Position numbers and translations under genes: made by a program. A model generated the notes under the pieces. It was not told the origin of the DNA. It searched no databases and was given only the letters and a program-made list of their open reading frames with translations. Source: SFWF01 sp964599835 (GTDB taxonomy: Bacteria > Bacillota > Clostridia > Oscillospirales > Acutalibacteraceae). Taken from it: 64,000 nt of DNA. Shown here in pieces: positions 51,928 to 60,254 of this stretch. The stretch spans positions 17,570-81,569 of the forward strand of contig CAZRHF010000001.1 in assembly GCA_964599835.1 (NCBI GenBank), written 5' to 3'. How positions within the stretch are numbered: position 1 is the stretch's first letter; the number at the start of each line of letters is the position of its first letter.

Positions 51928-52082
51928 GATAGCGCAACACATAAGTGACAGTTTATTACATATTCTGTAATAACCCAGCGGCAGACTATCGGTAATTTAT
52001 CTACTGCTTCGGCGAAAACTCCTTTCATCTGCAGGGTTACCGCCCTTTACGCAAATTACTGATAATTTTCGCAACCTCTATC
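51928..52082 (-). ncRNA. Lysine riboswitch aptamer (L box)
   Basis: On the minus strand the P1 stem is GATAG (52082-52078) with CTATC (51932-51928). Between them lie the conserved L-box elements in order: GAGGTTGCG, AAAGG, GCCGAAGC, GTCTGCCGCTGGG and AACTGTCACT, the last being the near-invariant 3' motif. Order, spacing (155 bases) and location just before a terminator and the NhaC-type gene make the call secure. Such switches reduce expression when lysine is high. Confidence 0.9.
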
Positions 52083-52132
52083 TTTTTTTAAATATTAACA
52101 TATTATGAACTTTATGTCAACATAATTTTCGA

Positions 52133-52163
52133 CAAAAAAACACCCGGCAGTACCGGGTGTTTT
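52133..52163 (-). terminator. Terminator of the ctsR-clpC operon
   Basis: CACCCGG / CCGGGTG (52153-52159 and 52141-52147) with a 5-base loop, extended by flanking A/T pairs and followed on the minus strand by TTTTTTTGTC. The stretch between here and nhaC (51867-52166) holds only this, the lysine aptamer and its terminator. Confidence 0.9.
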
Positions 52164-52166
52164 GTA

Positions 52167-54611
52167 TTACATTTTTTCTGTAATATAAGTGCCGTCTTTA
52201 TACAGGAACCTGATCCTGTCTCCTTTTTTGATCTCACCTTCAAGAAGCTTCTCGCTCAAGGTGTCCTCGACATTGCTTTGGATAGCGCGTCTGAGGGGAC
52301 GTGCACCGTATATCGGATCAAAGCCTACCTCGGCCGCCTGAACAGCTACAGAGTTGTCAAATTCCACCTCAATACCGAGGTCGTAAATGCGCTTGGAAAG
52401 TCCGCGGAGCATATTCTCAGCGATCTTCAGTATCTCTTCCTTGGAAAGCTTATGAAAAACGATAATGTCGTCAAGACGGTTCAGAAACTCAGGGCGGAAT
52501 TCCTTTTTAAGCTCTGCCGTAACCAGCTCTTTTATCTGCTTTTCGTCTTTTTCGGTATCGTCGGTACCGCCGAAGCCTAAAGAGGTCTTCTTTTCGGTTA
52601 TAAGGCGAGCGCCGATATTAGAGGTCATAATAATTACGGTATTCTTAAAGTTGACGTTACGGCCCTGAGAATCGGTTAAGATTCCATCATCCAGGATCTG
52701 AAGGAGCATATTGAATACGTCAGGGTGAGCCTTCTCTATCTCATCGAACAGAACTACCGAATAGGGATTTCTTCTGACCTTTTCGGTGAGTTGTCCTCCC
52801 TCCTCAAATCCGACGTAACCGGGAGGCGAACCGATAAGCTTCGAAACGGTATGCTTTTCCATATATTCTGACATATCGAGGCGTATCATCGCGTTTTCGC
52901 TACCGAACATCGCTTCCGCCAAGGCTTTGCAAAGCTCGGTCTTACCGACACCTGTAGGTCCTAAGAATATAAACGAACCGATGGGGCGTTTGGGGTCTTT
53001 CAGTCCTACCCTTCCCCTTCTTATGGCTTTGGAAACGGCGGTAACGGCTTCCTCCTGACCGATAAGTCTTGCGTGAAGCACATCCTCCATTTTAAGAAGA
53101 CGCTCGCTTTCCTCCTTTGTAAGCTGAGACACGGGAACACCGGTCCATCCCGATACGATATCGGCTATCTCGTCAGGTGTTACCGAACCTACTGCGACGG
53201 AAGATGCGATCTTCTTTTCGTCGGAAAGCTTTTTAAGCTCGTCGGAAAGTTTTTTCTCTTCGTCCCTCAGCTTTGCGGCAGTTTCAAAATCCTGTGCTTT
53301 GATGGCAGTATCCTTTTCATCTCCTGCTTTTTTCAGTTTTTCCTCAAGTTCCTTTACTTCAGGAGAAACTTTAGCAGTACGTATTCGAATGCGGGAGCCT
53401 GCTTCATCTATGAGATCGATGGCCTTATCGGGAAGGTAACGATCGGTGATATAGCGTGAAGAAAGGGTTACGGCGGCCTCTATTGCTTCATCGGTAATAA
53501 CCACGTTATGATGCGCCTCGTATTTATCTTTAATTCCCTTAAGAATAAGAATAGCATCGGAAACCGACGGTTCATCTACCGTGACGGGCTGGAATCTGCG
53601 CTCTAATGCGGCATCTTTTTCGATGTTTTTACGATATTCGGAAATGGTTGTAGCCCCAATTACCTGTAGATCACCGCGAGCAAGTGCCGGTTTTAATATA
53701 TTTGCAGCATCGGTAGCGCCTTCAGCAGAGCCTGTGCCTATAAGGGTATGCACCTCGTCGATAAAAAGTATAACGTCTTCGTTTCCCGTAACCTCGTCTA
53801 TTATCGCCTTGATACGTTCCTCGAAATCGCCTCGGTATTTAGTACCTGCGACCATTCCGGTAAGATCCAGCGAAATAATTCTTTTACCGTTTAGTATATC
53901 AGGTGCCTCTCCCGATGCAATTTTAAGAGCAAGACCCTCGGCAATGGCGGTCTTACCAACGCCGGGTTCGCCGATTAGGCAGGGATTATTCTTGGTTCTG
54001 CGGCAGAGTATCTGGACGACACGTTCTATCTCTTCACTTCTTCCGATAACGGGGTCTATCTTTCCTTCCTTAGCCTCTTTCGTCAGGTCGTGACCGAATT
54101 TTTCGAGATTAGGGGTCTTTTTATCCTTCGACGTATTGTCGTTTTTGTCCGAACTTCCGGCAGTTTCGCCCGATCCCGAGAGATTTACCGTTTCTTCGGT
54201 AAGGGATGCTATGTCGACACCAAGCTCGTTTAAAAATCTTATGGCATAGTTATCGCCGTCGCTTAGTATGCCAACAAGGATATGCTCGGTTCCTACAAGG
54301 GATTTGTTATTCTTTTTGGCAAATTTCACTGCGGTTTCAAGTACTCTTTTGGCTCTCGGAGTGAAATAATCGGGAGAGAGATTTGAAGGATTTCCACTGC
54401 CTATGGTATCTTCGATCAGTTCCTCAATGCTATCGGCGCTCACTCCCCTTTTATTCAGCACGGTCGCGGCAACACCGCTACCGACCTTTAAAAGTCCAAG
54501 TAGAAGATGTTCGCTTCCGACGTAGGTATGACCGAAGTATTCTGCCGAACTGACTGCAAAATTCAAAGCTTCATTCGCTTTTGCCGTAAATGAATTGAAA
54601 GAGTATTTCAT
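52167..54611 (-). CDS. clpC: ATP-dependent Clp protease ATP-binding subunit ClpC
   Basis: ClpC is the AAA+ unfoldase that feeds ClpP and, with McsB, degrades arginine-phosphorylated proteins. The 814-residue protein has the double Clp-N repeat (about 1-145), AAA1 with CLIGEPGVGKTAIAEG and ILFIDEVHTLIG, a UvrB/UvrC-type coiled middle domain (LRDEEKKLSDELKKL), AAA2 with FLGPTGVGKTELCKALAE, and the D2-small domain with FRPEFLNRLDDIIVF. GAGGTAA precedes the ATG. It is the last gene of the ctsR-mcsA-mcsB-clpC operon. Confidence 0.97.
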   Translation of the reverse strand: MKYSFNSFTAKANEALNFAVSSAEYFGHTYVGSEHLLLGLLKVGSGVAATVLNKRGVSADSIEELIEDTIGSGNPSNLSPDYFTPRAKRVLETAVKFAKKNNKSLVGTEHILVGILSDGDNYAIRFLNELGVDIASLTEETVNLSGSGETAGSSDKNDNTSKDKKTPNLEKFGHDLTKEAKEGKIDPVIGRSEEIERVVQILCRRTKNNPCLIGEPGVGKTAIAEGLALKIASGEAPDILNGKRIISLDLTGMVAGTKYRGDFEERIKAIIDEVTGNEDVILFIDEVHTLIGTGSAEGATDAANILKPALARGDLQVIGATTISEYRKNIEKDAALERRFQPVTVDEPSVSDAILILKGIKDKYEAHHNVVITDEAIEAAVTLSSRYITDRYLPDKAIDLIDEAGSRIRIRTAKVSPEVKELEEKLKKAGDEKDTAIKAQDFETAAKLRDEEKKLSDELKKLSDEKKIASSVAVGSVTPDEIADIVSGWTGVPVSQLTKEESERLLKMEDVLHARLIGQEEAVTAVSKAIRRGRVGLKDPKRPIGSFIFLGPTGVGKTELCKALAEAMFGSENAMIRLDMSEYMEKHTVSKLIGSPPGYVGFEEGGQLTEKVRRNPYSVVLFDEIEKAHPDVFNMLLQILDDGILTDSQGRNVNFKNTVIIMTSNIGARLITEKKTSLGFGGTDDTEKDEKQIKELVTAELKKEFRPEFLNRLDDIIVFHKLSKEEILKIAENMLRGLSKRIYDLGIEVEFDNSVAVQAAEVGFDPIYGARPLRRAIQSNVEDTLSEKLLEGEIKKGDRIRFLYKDGTYITEKM

Positions 54612-54619
54612 TATTTACC

Positions 54620-55630
54620 TCACATTAGTATCTCCCGTATCATACGGGCTCTTGTCTCGTCCCTTTCGGCCGGACCGACAAGAGAGTATTTTTTAGAAAT
54701 AGTCGCGGGCTGAGCCTCAATAAGAAGCTCTATCGGACGAAGGGCCGACTCCTCCATTATTCCCTCGTCTACTCCGAGTTTAATCATAGAAATAAGCTTC
54801 ATAAGCTCGTCGCAGGACATAAGTCTTGCATATTTGAGGGTTCCGAAGGCACGGTATACCGCATCCTCAAGATCAAGCTGGGCTATCTGACTGCGGCTTT
54901 GCTTCTCACGATCAACTATCTGATCCGCAATAGCCTTAAGATTCTCTATTGCATTCTTCTCGCTTATTCCAAGGGTTATCTGATTTGAGATCTGATATAA
55001 GCTTGCAGAAGCCTTGCTTCCCTCTCCGTACATTCCGCGCACCGTGAGGCCGATCTTTCCGGCAGCATCGGAAATGGTATTTATATCGCCTTTGTTTTCG
55101 CTCACGGGAAGATGAAGCATAACCGACGCTCTCAGTCCTGTGCCTATATTCGTAGGACATTCAGTAAGATAGCCGAGTCTTCCATCGTAGGCAAAATCCA
55201 GTTTTTCATTCATAAGAGTATCTATCTCATCTGCAACTCTGTAAGCCTCATCTACCGAGTCACCCGGCAGTAAGACCTGGATACGGATGTGATCTTCTTC
55301 GCCGATCATTACGCATATTCTCTCGTCGTCAGATATTGCTACCGCCCTGCCGCCGCAGTTTTTAGCGAAATCGGGGCTGATTATATGGCGTTCAACCATT
55401 GCGGAAACCTCGGTTTCGGGAACAGAATCCATTTCGATATATTTAAGTTTATATTTGCCTGCCGCAGATATGCCTTCAACCGCTGTTTTTATGCGCTTTT
55501 TAAGCACCGAAAGCATTTCTGCATTCATTCTCCGGGGAAAAGGCAGGTCCTTTAGATTACGCGCAAGGCGCACTCTGGAGCTTATTATTACGCCTTTTTG
55601 CGCAATATCGTCTCTATACCAATAAGACAT
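54620..55630 (-). CDS. mcsB: Protein arginine kinase
   Basis: McsB phosphorylates arginine residues, marking proteins for ClpCP and inactivating CtsR. The 336-residue protein has the guanidino kinase fold: SSRVRLARNLKDLPFP, SMIGEEDHIRIQVL-like CVMIGEEDHIRIQVLLPG, GYLTECPTNIGTGLRASVMLHLP (catalytic Cys) and the C-terminal VRGMYGEGSKASASLYQISN. The start ATG overlaps the stop of mcsA by one base (TAATG). Confidence 0.96.
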   Translation of the reverse strand: MSYWYRDDIAQKGVIISSRVRLARNLKDLPFPRRMNAEMLSVLKKRIKTAVEGISAAGKYKLKYIEMDSVPETEVSAMVERHIISPDFAKNCGGRAVAISDDERICVMIGEEDHIRIQVLLPGDSVDEAYRVADEIDTLMNEKLDFAYDGRLGYLTECPTNIGTGLRASVMLHLPVSENKGDINTISDAAGKIGLTVRGMYGEGSKASASLYQISNQITLGISEKNAIENLKAIADQIVDREKQSRSQIAQLDLEDAVYRAFGTLKYARLMSCDELMKLISMIKLGVDEGIMEESALRPIELLIEAQPATISKKYSLVGPAERDETRARMIREILM

Positions 55631-56121
55631 TATTCTTTTCCCTCCAGTCTTTTGATCTCATCACGCACAAGGGCGGCTTCCTCGTATTTTTCAGCCGCAA
55701 CAAGAGCAGCAAGCTTCGTTTTAAGCTCCGCAACGGTATTAGGTTTTTTCTTGATTATCAGCTGATTGTTTCCGGGGCTTTTTCCGGCGTGCTGAACACT
55801 GCCGTGAAGTCTCTTAAGATAGGGTAAGAGTTCCTCGCCGAATTCGTTATAGCAGGAAGCACAGCCGACCTTGCCCGTTTCGGCAATATCGGCAAAGGTA
55901 GCACCGCAACAGCCGCACCGCCTTCCGGTGACAGTCGAATCCGATTTTATGGATTGTCCGAGCATCGAAGCAAGTATTCCTGATATGGAGCCTCCTACAA
56001 AACCGTTATACCCTGCCTTTGCCGCACAGTATCCGCAAAGATTAAGCTCGGTAATTTTTCCGTTTACGGCGGTTTTTATATGGGTAGTTGCAGTATTCTT
56101 TCCGCATTTTTCACATAACAT
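55630..56121 (-). CDS. mcsA: McsA, activator of the arginine kinase
   Basis: A 163-residue zinc protein. Two pairs of CxxC (CEKCGKN and CGYCAAK) and a second set (CGCCGA, CASCYNEF) bind zinc, and a C-terminal UVR motif (AELKTKLAALVAAEKYEEAA) contacts McsB. McsA activates McsB and stabilises CtsR on DNA. AGGAGGTAAACCTT precedes the ATG. It lies between ctsR and mcsB as in other Firmicutes. Confidence 0.95.
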   Translation of the reverse strand: MLCEKCGKNTATTHIKTAVNGKITELNLCGYCAAKAGYNGFVGGSISGILASMLGQSIKSDSTVTGRRCGCCGATFADIAETGKVGCASCYNEFGEELLPYLKRLHGSVQHAGKSPGNNQLIIKKKPNTVAELKTKLAALVAAEKYEEAALVRDEIKRLEGKE

Positions 56122-56133
56122 AAGGTTTACCTC

Positions 56134-56586
56134 CTAAATTTGGGTCAAAAGCATCTGTTTAAGGGTCGCCGCCCTTAGAAACTCTCTGTATTCCTGTGGG
56201 AGGCAGGACATTGACGAATTCGAGATTGCGGCAGACATCAGTTTAGCCGTCTCGGGCGAAATAAGCGAAGCCTGACTGCAATTTTCAATAATAATTCTTG
56301 CGTCTAAGGGGTCAAGAGAGCTTCCTATAGAGTTTATTATATGCATAATAGCCGAAGAACGATTCAGTTTAATGCGTGAAATACGGATGTAACCGCCACC
56401 TCCCCGCCTGCTTTCGATTATATACCCCCGTTCGGGTGTAAAACGAGAGGATATCACGTAATTGATCTGACTTGGGGCACAACCGAAGATTCCGGCAAGC
56501 TCGTTTCTTTGGATCTCGGCCATATTTTCATCCGATTCATCTATAAGCTCTAATATTCGGGCCGCTATCAAATCGCTCATTCTCAT
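56134..56586 (-). CDS. ctsR: CtsR, repressor of class III heat-shock genes
   Basis: A 150-residue repressor with the winged helix (residues about 3-75): ELAGIFGCAPSQINYVISSRF and the glycine-rich wing ESRRGGGGYIRISRI, the thermosensing tetraglycine loop, then the C-terminal McsB/ClpC-contact domain (LDARIIIENCSQASLI). It heads its own operon and has two CtsR boxes upstream, so it is autoregulated. The ATG at 56586 follows AAAGGCG. Confidence 0.96.
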   Translation of the reverse strand: MRMSDLIAARILELIDESDENMAEIQRNELAGIFGCAPSQINYVISSRFTPERGYIIESRRGGGGYIRISRIKLNRSSAIMHIINSIGSSLDPLDARIIIENCSQASLISPETAKLMSAAISNSSMSCLPQEYREFLRAATLKQMLLTQI

Positions 56587-56606
56587 AAAATCACGCCTTT
56601 CGGTAA

Positions 56607-56623
56607 TTTGACTTTGCCTGACC
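56607..56623. promoter_or_regulatory. ctsR: CtsR operator 1
   Basis: On the minus strand GGTCAGG-CAA-AGTCAAA, two heptads of the RGTCAAA-NAN-RGTCAAA CtsR box with only two deviating bases. It lies downstream of the -10 box. Confidence 0.85.
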
Positions 56624-56632
56624 TTTAATTAT

Positions 56633-56660
56633 ATTATATACAAAAGTCAGGGAAAGTCAA
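56633..56660 (-). promoter_or_regulatory. Promoter of the ctsR operon
   Basis: TTGACT (56660-56655), 16-base spacer, TATAAT (56638-56633). The -35 box is shared with CtsR operator 2, and operator 1 lies just downstream. Confidence 0.85.
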
Positions 56661-56661
56661 T
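56645..56661. promoter_or_regulatory. ctsR: CtsR operator 2
   Basis: Plus strand AGTCAGG-GAA-AGTCAAT, the CtsR heptad repeat in the opposite orientation, covering the -35 box of the operon. Paired with operator 1 it encloses the promoter. Confidence 0.75.
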
Positions 56662-56760
56662 AGCCAAATTGTAAACAGTTTTTTAACTGAATTTTTTGTG
56701 TCACACCGCTTGGTTTTTACATAGTATGTCTTGTAAACAATGAAAGGAGGGCACGAAAAT

Positions 56761-56904
56761 ATGTGCGGTTTCTCAAATAATTGTTCCTGGATCCTTATCA
56801 TAATCCTCTTACTCATCTGCTGTGGAGGACAGGGCGGTCTCACCTCCAGCAATAACGGCGGCGGTTGCGGCTGTGGTTGCGACAATAACTGCGGTTGTTG
56901 CTAA
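56761..56904 (+). CDS. 47-residue cysteine- and glycine-rich membrane peptide
   Basis: A short gene that starts with ATG 56761 behind an AAAGGAGG (12 bases before the ATG) and ends at TAA. It begins MCGFSNNCSWILIIILLLIC, a hydrophobic helix, followed by CCGGQGG and a tail with NNGGGCGCGCDNNCGCC; about 10 of 47 residues are cysteine. Clostridia carry similar small proteins annotated as chorion-class high-cysteine proteins, seen in spore coat or envelope context; no function is known. It is divergent from ctsR and followed by a shared terminator. A CATA..TA -10-like motif at about 56719 could be a sporulation-sigma signal, but this is weak. Confidence 0.7.
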   Translation: MCGFSNNCSWILIIILLLICCGGQGGLTSSNNGGGCGCGCDNNCGCC

Positions 56905-56912
56905 TAAAAGAA

Positions 56913-56942
56913 AACCCGAGGACTTAAAGTCCTCGGGTAAAA
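56913..56942 (+). terminator. Terminator between the small peptide gene and ftsZ
   Basis: CCCGAGGACTT (56915-56925) pairs with AAGTCCTCGGG (56927-56937). T-rich ends on the ftsZ side (TTTTCTTTTATTAG) make it a good terminator for ftsZ and a fair one for the peptide gene. Confidence 0.88.
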
Positions 56943-56956
56943 TTTGTTTTGGGGAA

Positions 56957-58027
56957 TTATTTATTGAAGATGCTGAGAACGTCAACATAATCGCCGTCTT
57001 CAGTATCGTTTGCGGTGCCGGAAATAATAGACTCGATAGCGGGATTGCTTGCTTCCTTCTTCTTCTCATCGCCGAGACCAGTTGCAACAACAATAACGCG
57101 GATGGTGTCTTCAAGGGTATCGTCGAGACGTGCACCCCAGATGATAGTTGCGTCAGGATGAGCTTTTTCGTGGATAATGTTGGAAGCGATCTCAACCTCT
57201 TCAAGTCCGATATCCTCAGAACCGGTGATGGAAACGATAACGCCGCGGGCATTTTCCATAGAGGTCTCGATGAGGGGGCTGGAGATAGCGGCATTTGCAG
57301 CCTGCTCTGCCTTATCGCGACCGGTAGCAACACCAACGCCCATATGTGCGTAGCCTGCATCCTTCATAATGGTAGTAACGTCGGCAAAGTCAAGGTTAAC
57401 GAGGGCGGTAACGTTGATGAGCTCGGAGATAGACTGAACGCCCTGATGGAGAACATCGTCGGCAATGTTGAAAGCATTTTTGAAGGTGATCTTCTCTTCG
57501 CTTACGAACTTAAGACGCTCGTTGGGGATGATAACAAGACTGTCTACCTGATCGGAAAGACGGGCAATACCCTCTTCAGCCTGAGTCATACGGCTCTTTC
57601 CTTCGAAAGCGAAAGGCTTGGTAACGATACCAACAGTAAGTATGCCAAGTTCTTTAGCGATCTGAGCAACTACGGGAGCAGCTCCGGTTCCGGTTCCGCC
57701 ACCCATACCTGCGGTCAAGAATATCATATCGGCGTCACGGATAGCGGCGGCGATTTCATCCTTGGATTCTTCGGCGGCGGCACGTCCTTTTTCAGGGTTT
57801 GCACCTGCACCCTTGCCGGCGGTAGTCTTGTCACCGATTTGAATTTTGGTATTTGCCTTTGAGTTATATAAAGCAGCCTTATCGGTATTGATTGCAACGA
57901 ACTCAACGTTGCGGATGCCTGCGTCGACCATTCGGTTAACAGCGTTTCCACCGCCGCCGCCGACACCTACTACCTTAATAATCTGTGCTACTTCGTTTTC
58001 GAATTCGCTAGTCATACTGAATGCCAT
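56957..58027 (-). CDS. ftsZ: Cell division GTPase FtsZ
   Basis: FtsZ polymerises into the division ring. In the 356-residue protein the GTP-binding glycine loops GVGGGGGNAVN (21-31) and AGMGGGTGTGAAPVV (106-120) and the T7 loop NLDFADVTTIMKDAG are intact. The C-terminal membrane-tether-binding peptide is EDGDYVDVLSIFNK, a variant of the usual acidic-hydrophobic ending. There is no ftsA gene beside it. It has a TATACT box about 75 bases upstream and a GGAGG before the ATG. Confidence 0.97.
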   Translation of the reverse strand: MAFSMTSEFENEVAQIIKVVGVGGGGGNAVNRMVDAGIRNVEFVAINTDKAALYNSKANTKIQIGDKTTAGKGAGANPEKGRAAAEESKDEIAAAIRDADMIFLTAGMGGGTGTGAAPVVAQIAKELGILTVGIVTKPFAFEGKSRMTQAEEGIARLSDQVDSLVIIPNERLKFVSEEKITFKNAFNIADDVLHQGVQSISELINVTALVNLDFADVTTIMKDAGYAHMGVGVATGRDKAEQAANAAISSPLIETSMENARGVIVSITGSEDIGLEEVEIASNIIHEKAHPDATIIWGARLDDTLEDTIRVIVVATGLGDEKKKEASNPAIESIISGTANDTEDGDYVDVLSIFNK

Positions 58028-58135
58028 TTTTTATTCCTCCACTATATTTAATCTTCCATAACAGCGCAATAACACTTATACAAATAGTATAATAACATAC
58101 CTATTACAAAATTTCAACTAAAATTTATATAAAAT

Positions 58136-58939
58136 TTAATTTTCATATTCAGCTATAGATTGGGGCCTGAATCTGGGGGTATCATTCTCGGGAGTCCAGG
58201 TGCTGAGGTCAAAAACTCCGGTCACATCATTCGGTAACTTGGGAAGCCCGCTCGACAGATAAGCAAGCTTTTCTTCAAAATAGCTTACCGAGCCGAACTT
58301 TACGATTATTCTGTCCTCAATCTTCACATAAGAATCGAATTGATCTGAAATATTCACAAAATTTACCGTAAACATATCTGACTCGATCAGCTCGGTATAT
58401 TCTTCGAAAAGTTCAGTTTCCCGCTCACTTTCAAAGGAAATCTTTTCGCCGGCCGTAAGTGAGGTGGATTTCGGAACTGTTACGGAAATAAGCTCTTCGG
58501 ATACTGCGCCGTAATAACCCTTAAGCACCTTTCCCGAAAGGTCTGCCGAATAGTATTTGCTTCCGTTATAGATACAAAGCTCTTCCTTCGTTTCCTCAAC
58601 GGTTATCTTAAGGGTCGACGGGAACTTTCGGGTAGTTTTGACCGAAGAAATAAAGGGAAGCTTCGACTGTAGAGAAGACGACACTTTTTCACCTGAAACC
58701 CGTATGAGATTATCGCCTGCTTCAACACCGCTTACCGAAATCACCTCTTCATCGCTATACGTGAGATTTCCGTCTATTTCTATCCTTTCGATTTTAAAAA
58801 GGACCGTCAGGGACAGAATGCAGAATACGGCAATCATCAGCATAACCACCGAGGTTACGACGATCGCCGCAGATTTCTTCTTTTTTTTATTTTTTTGCGG
58901 TACCGAGCCTTTATACTGTTCCTTTGTCAATTTTATCAT
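58136..58939 (-). CDS. ftsQ: Cell division protein FtsQ/DivIB
   Basis: A bitopic membrane protein of the divisome. A basic N-terminus (KNKKKKKSAAIV) precedes one helix (about 28-48), then a POTRA domain (IERIEIDGNLTYSDEEVI) and the FtsQ beta domain. Its 267 residues match DivIB-type proteins. The ATG at 58939 overlaps the murA stop (ATGA). The AAAGGA lies one base before it, so the TTG at 58930, eight bases from the AAAGGA, may be the real start. The gene follows murA, as in many Firmicutes. Confidence 0.88.
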   Translation of the reverse strand: MIKLTKEQYKGSVPQKNKKKKKSAAIVVTSVVMLMIAVFCILSLTVLFKIERIEIDGNLTYSDEEVISVSGVEAGDNLIRVSGEKVSSSLQSKLPFISSVKTTRKFPSTLKITVEETKEELCIYNGSKYYSADLSGKVLKGYYGAVSEELISVTVPKSTSLTAGEKISFESERETELFEEYTELIESDMFTVNFVNISDQFDSYVKIEDRIIVKFGSVSYFEEKLAYLSSGLPKLPNDVTGVFDLSTWTPENDTPRFRPQSIAEYEN

Positions 58940-60189
58940 TCCTTTACGATTCGTGCGTTAAGTCCCGAGAGCACTTTCTCAATCGCCTCGTAGCCTCTTT
59001 CAATATGATGAATATCGGTAATTACGCTGTCACCTTCGGCCGCAAGTGCGGCTATGACCGCGGCAGCACCGCCTCTTAGATCGGTACATTTAAGCTTTGT
59101 TCCGTAAAGAGAGGGGCGGCCTTCGATTATCGCAACCCGTCCGAAAACCTTTATATCGGCACCCAGACGTCTGAGCTCGCCTATATAATTAAAACGGTTA
59201 TCAAATATCGTCTCAACAAAAACCGATGTTCCCTCGGCCTTCGTAAGTGCCGCCACAAGAAGCGGGCCTGCATCGGTCGGAAAGCCCGGATAGACGGTTG
59301 AGCGCATCGTGCTTATTCTGTTCAGTCTCCTATCGGACTTTATCATTATTTCATTTTCACCTATATTTACGGTACAGCCAAGTTCACGAAAGGCAGAGTT
59401 TACGGAAAGCATGTGAGCAGGCTCAACACCGGATATACAAAGCTCTCCGCCGGTCACTGCGGCCGCAGACATATAGGTAGCGGCGGCAATTCTGTCGGGT
59501 ATAACTGTATGCTCAAGAGATTCGAGTCTATCAACCCCGATTATCTCAATTCTGTCGGTTCCTGCGCCGTATACCCTGCCGCCTGCTTTGTTAATATAAG
59601 CCGCCAGATCGGAGATCTCGGGCTCCTTCGCGGCGTTATTGATTATCACCCTGCCGCCTGAAACGCAGGAAGCCAAAATAATATTCTCGGTGGCTCCTAC
59701 GCTGGGAAAATTAAGCGTAAGTTCTGAAAAGACCTTGGGTTTACATCTTTTACAGGTTATATAACCATCGTTCTCTTCGACCGAATAGCCAAGTTCCTCT
59801 ATCGCTTTAAGATGAAGATCAATAGGACGCGGACCCAGCTCGCAACCTCCCGGTGCAGTAATGGTTGCACATCCGTTGCGGGCAAGCATAGCACCCAAAA
59901 AAACTATGGAAGAACGCATCTCGTGCATAAGCGATTCCGACACGTTATTCCCTTCGGCAAAAAGAGCATCTACCGTGACGGTATTGTTCTCGAAACGGCA
60001 TTTGCAACCAAGCGATGAAAGTATCTTAACGGCGGCACGAACGTCCGAAAGATCGGGACAGTTATGTAATACGGTCGTTCCCTTAACGATAAGCGAGGCC
60101 GCAAGGATCGGTAGTGCGCTGTTTTTTGCGCCCTGTATCCTTAATTTTCCGAATACCGGTACGGAGCCGCGTATATATAGATTTGACAT
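58936..60189 (-). CDS. murA: UDP-N-acetylglucosamine 1-carboxyvinyltransferase
   Basis: MurA starts peptidoglycan synthesis by adding enolpyruvate to UDP-GlcNAc. The 417-residue enzyme has GAKNSALPILAASL, the catalytic cysteine loop TAPGGCELGPRPIDLHLKA (the fosfomycin-target Cys is present), FPSVGATENIILAS, and YPGFPTDAGPLLVAALTKAEG. AAAGGGTGT precedes the ATG. It lies between murG and ftsQ. Confidence 0.97.
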   Translation of the reverse strand: MSNLYIRGSVPVFGKLRIQGAKNSALPILAASLIVKGTTVLHNCPDLSDVRAAVKILSSLGCKCRFENNTVTVDALFAEGNNVSESLMHEMRSSIVFLGAMLARNGCATITAPGGCELGPRPIDLHLKAIEELGYSVEENDGYITCKRCKPKVFSELTLNFPSVGATENIILASCVSGGRVIINNAAKEPEISDLAAYINKAGGRVYGAGTDRIEIIGVDRLESLEHTVIPDRIAAATYMSAAAVTGGELCISGVEPAHMLSVNSAFRELGCTVNIGENEIMIKSDRRLNRISTMRSTVYPGFPTDAGPLLVAALTKAEGTSVFVETIFDNRFNYIGELRRLGADIKVFGRVAIIEGRPSLYGTKLKCTDLRGGAAAVIAALAAEGDSVITDIHHIERGYEAIEKVLSGLNARIVKE

Positions 60190-60203
60190 TCTAACACCCT
60201 TTC

Positions 60204-60242
60204 GTATGAAAAGAAAAAAGCGAACGCTTTACTATTTCATAC
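60204..60242 (-). terminator. Nested hairpin between murG and murA
   Basis: An outer repeat GTATGAAA / TTTCATAC (60242-60235 and 60211-60204) encloses an inner AAAGCG / CGCTTT (60230-60225 and 60222-60217) followed on the minus strand by TTTCTTTT. It could be a weak internal terminator or processing site in the cluster. Confidence 0.4.
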
Positions 60243-60254
60243 TATGTAAGGGTA

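Noticed and set aside
51867..52028. Possible 54-residue N-terminal extension of the NhaC-type protein
   Set aside because: The stretch is the lysine riboswitch and its terminator; the real start with AGGAGG is at 51866.
53581..54093. 170-residue frame opposite clpC
   Set aside because: Antisense shadow of the conserved AAA1 domain; no start signal or family.
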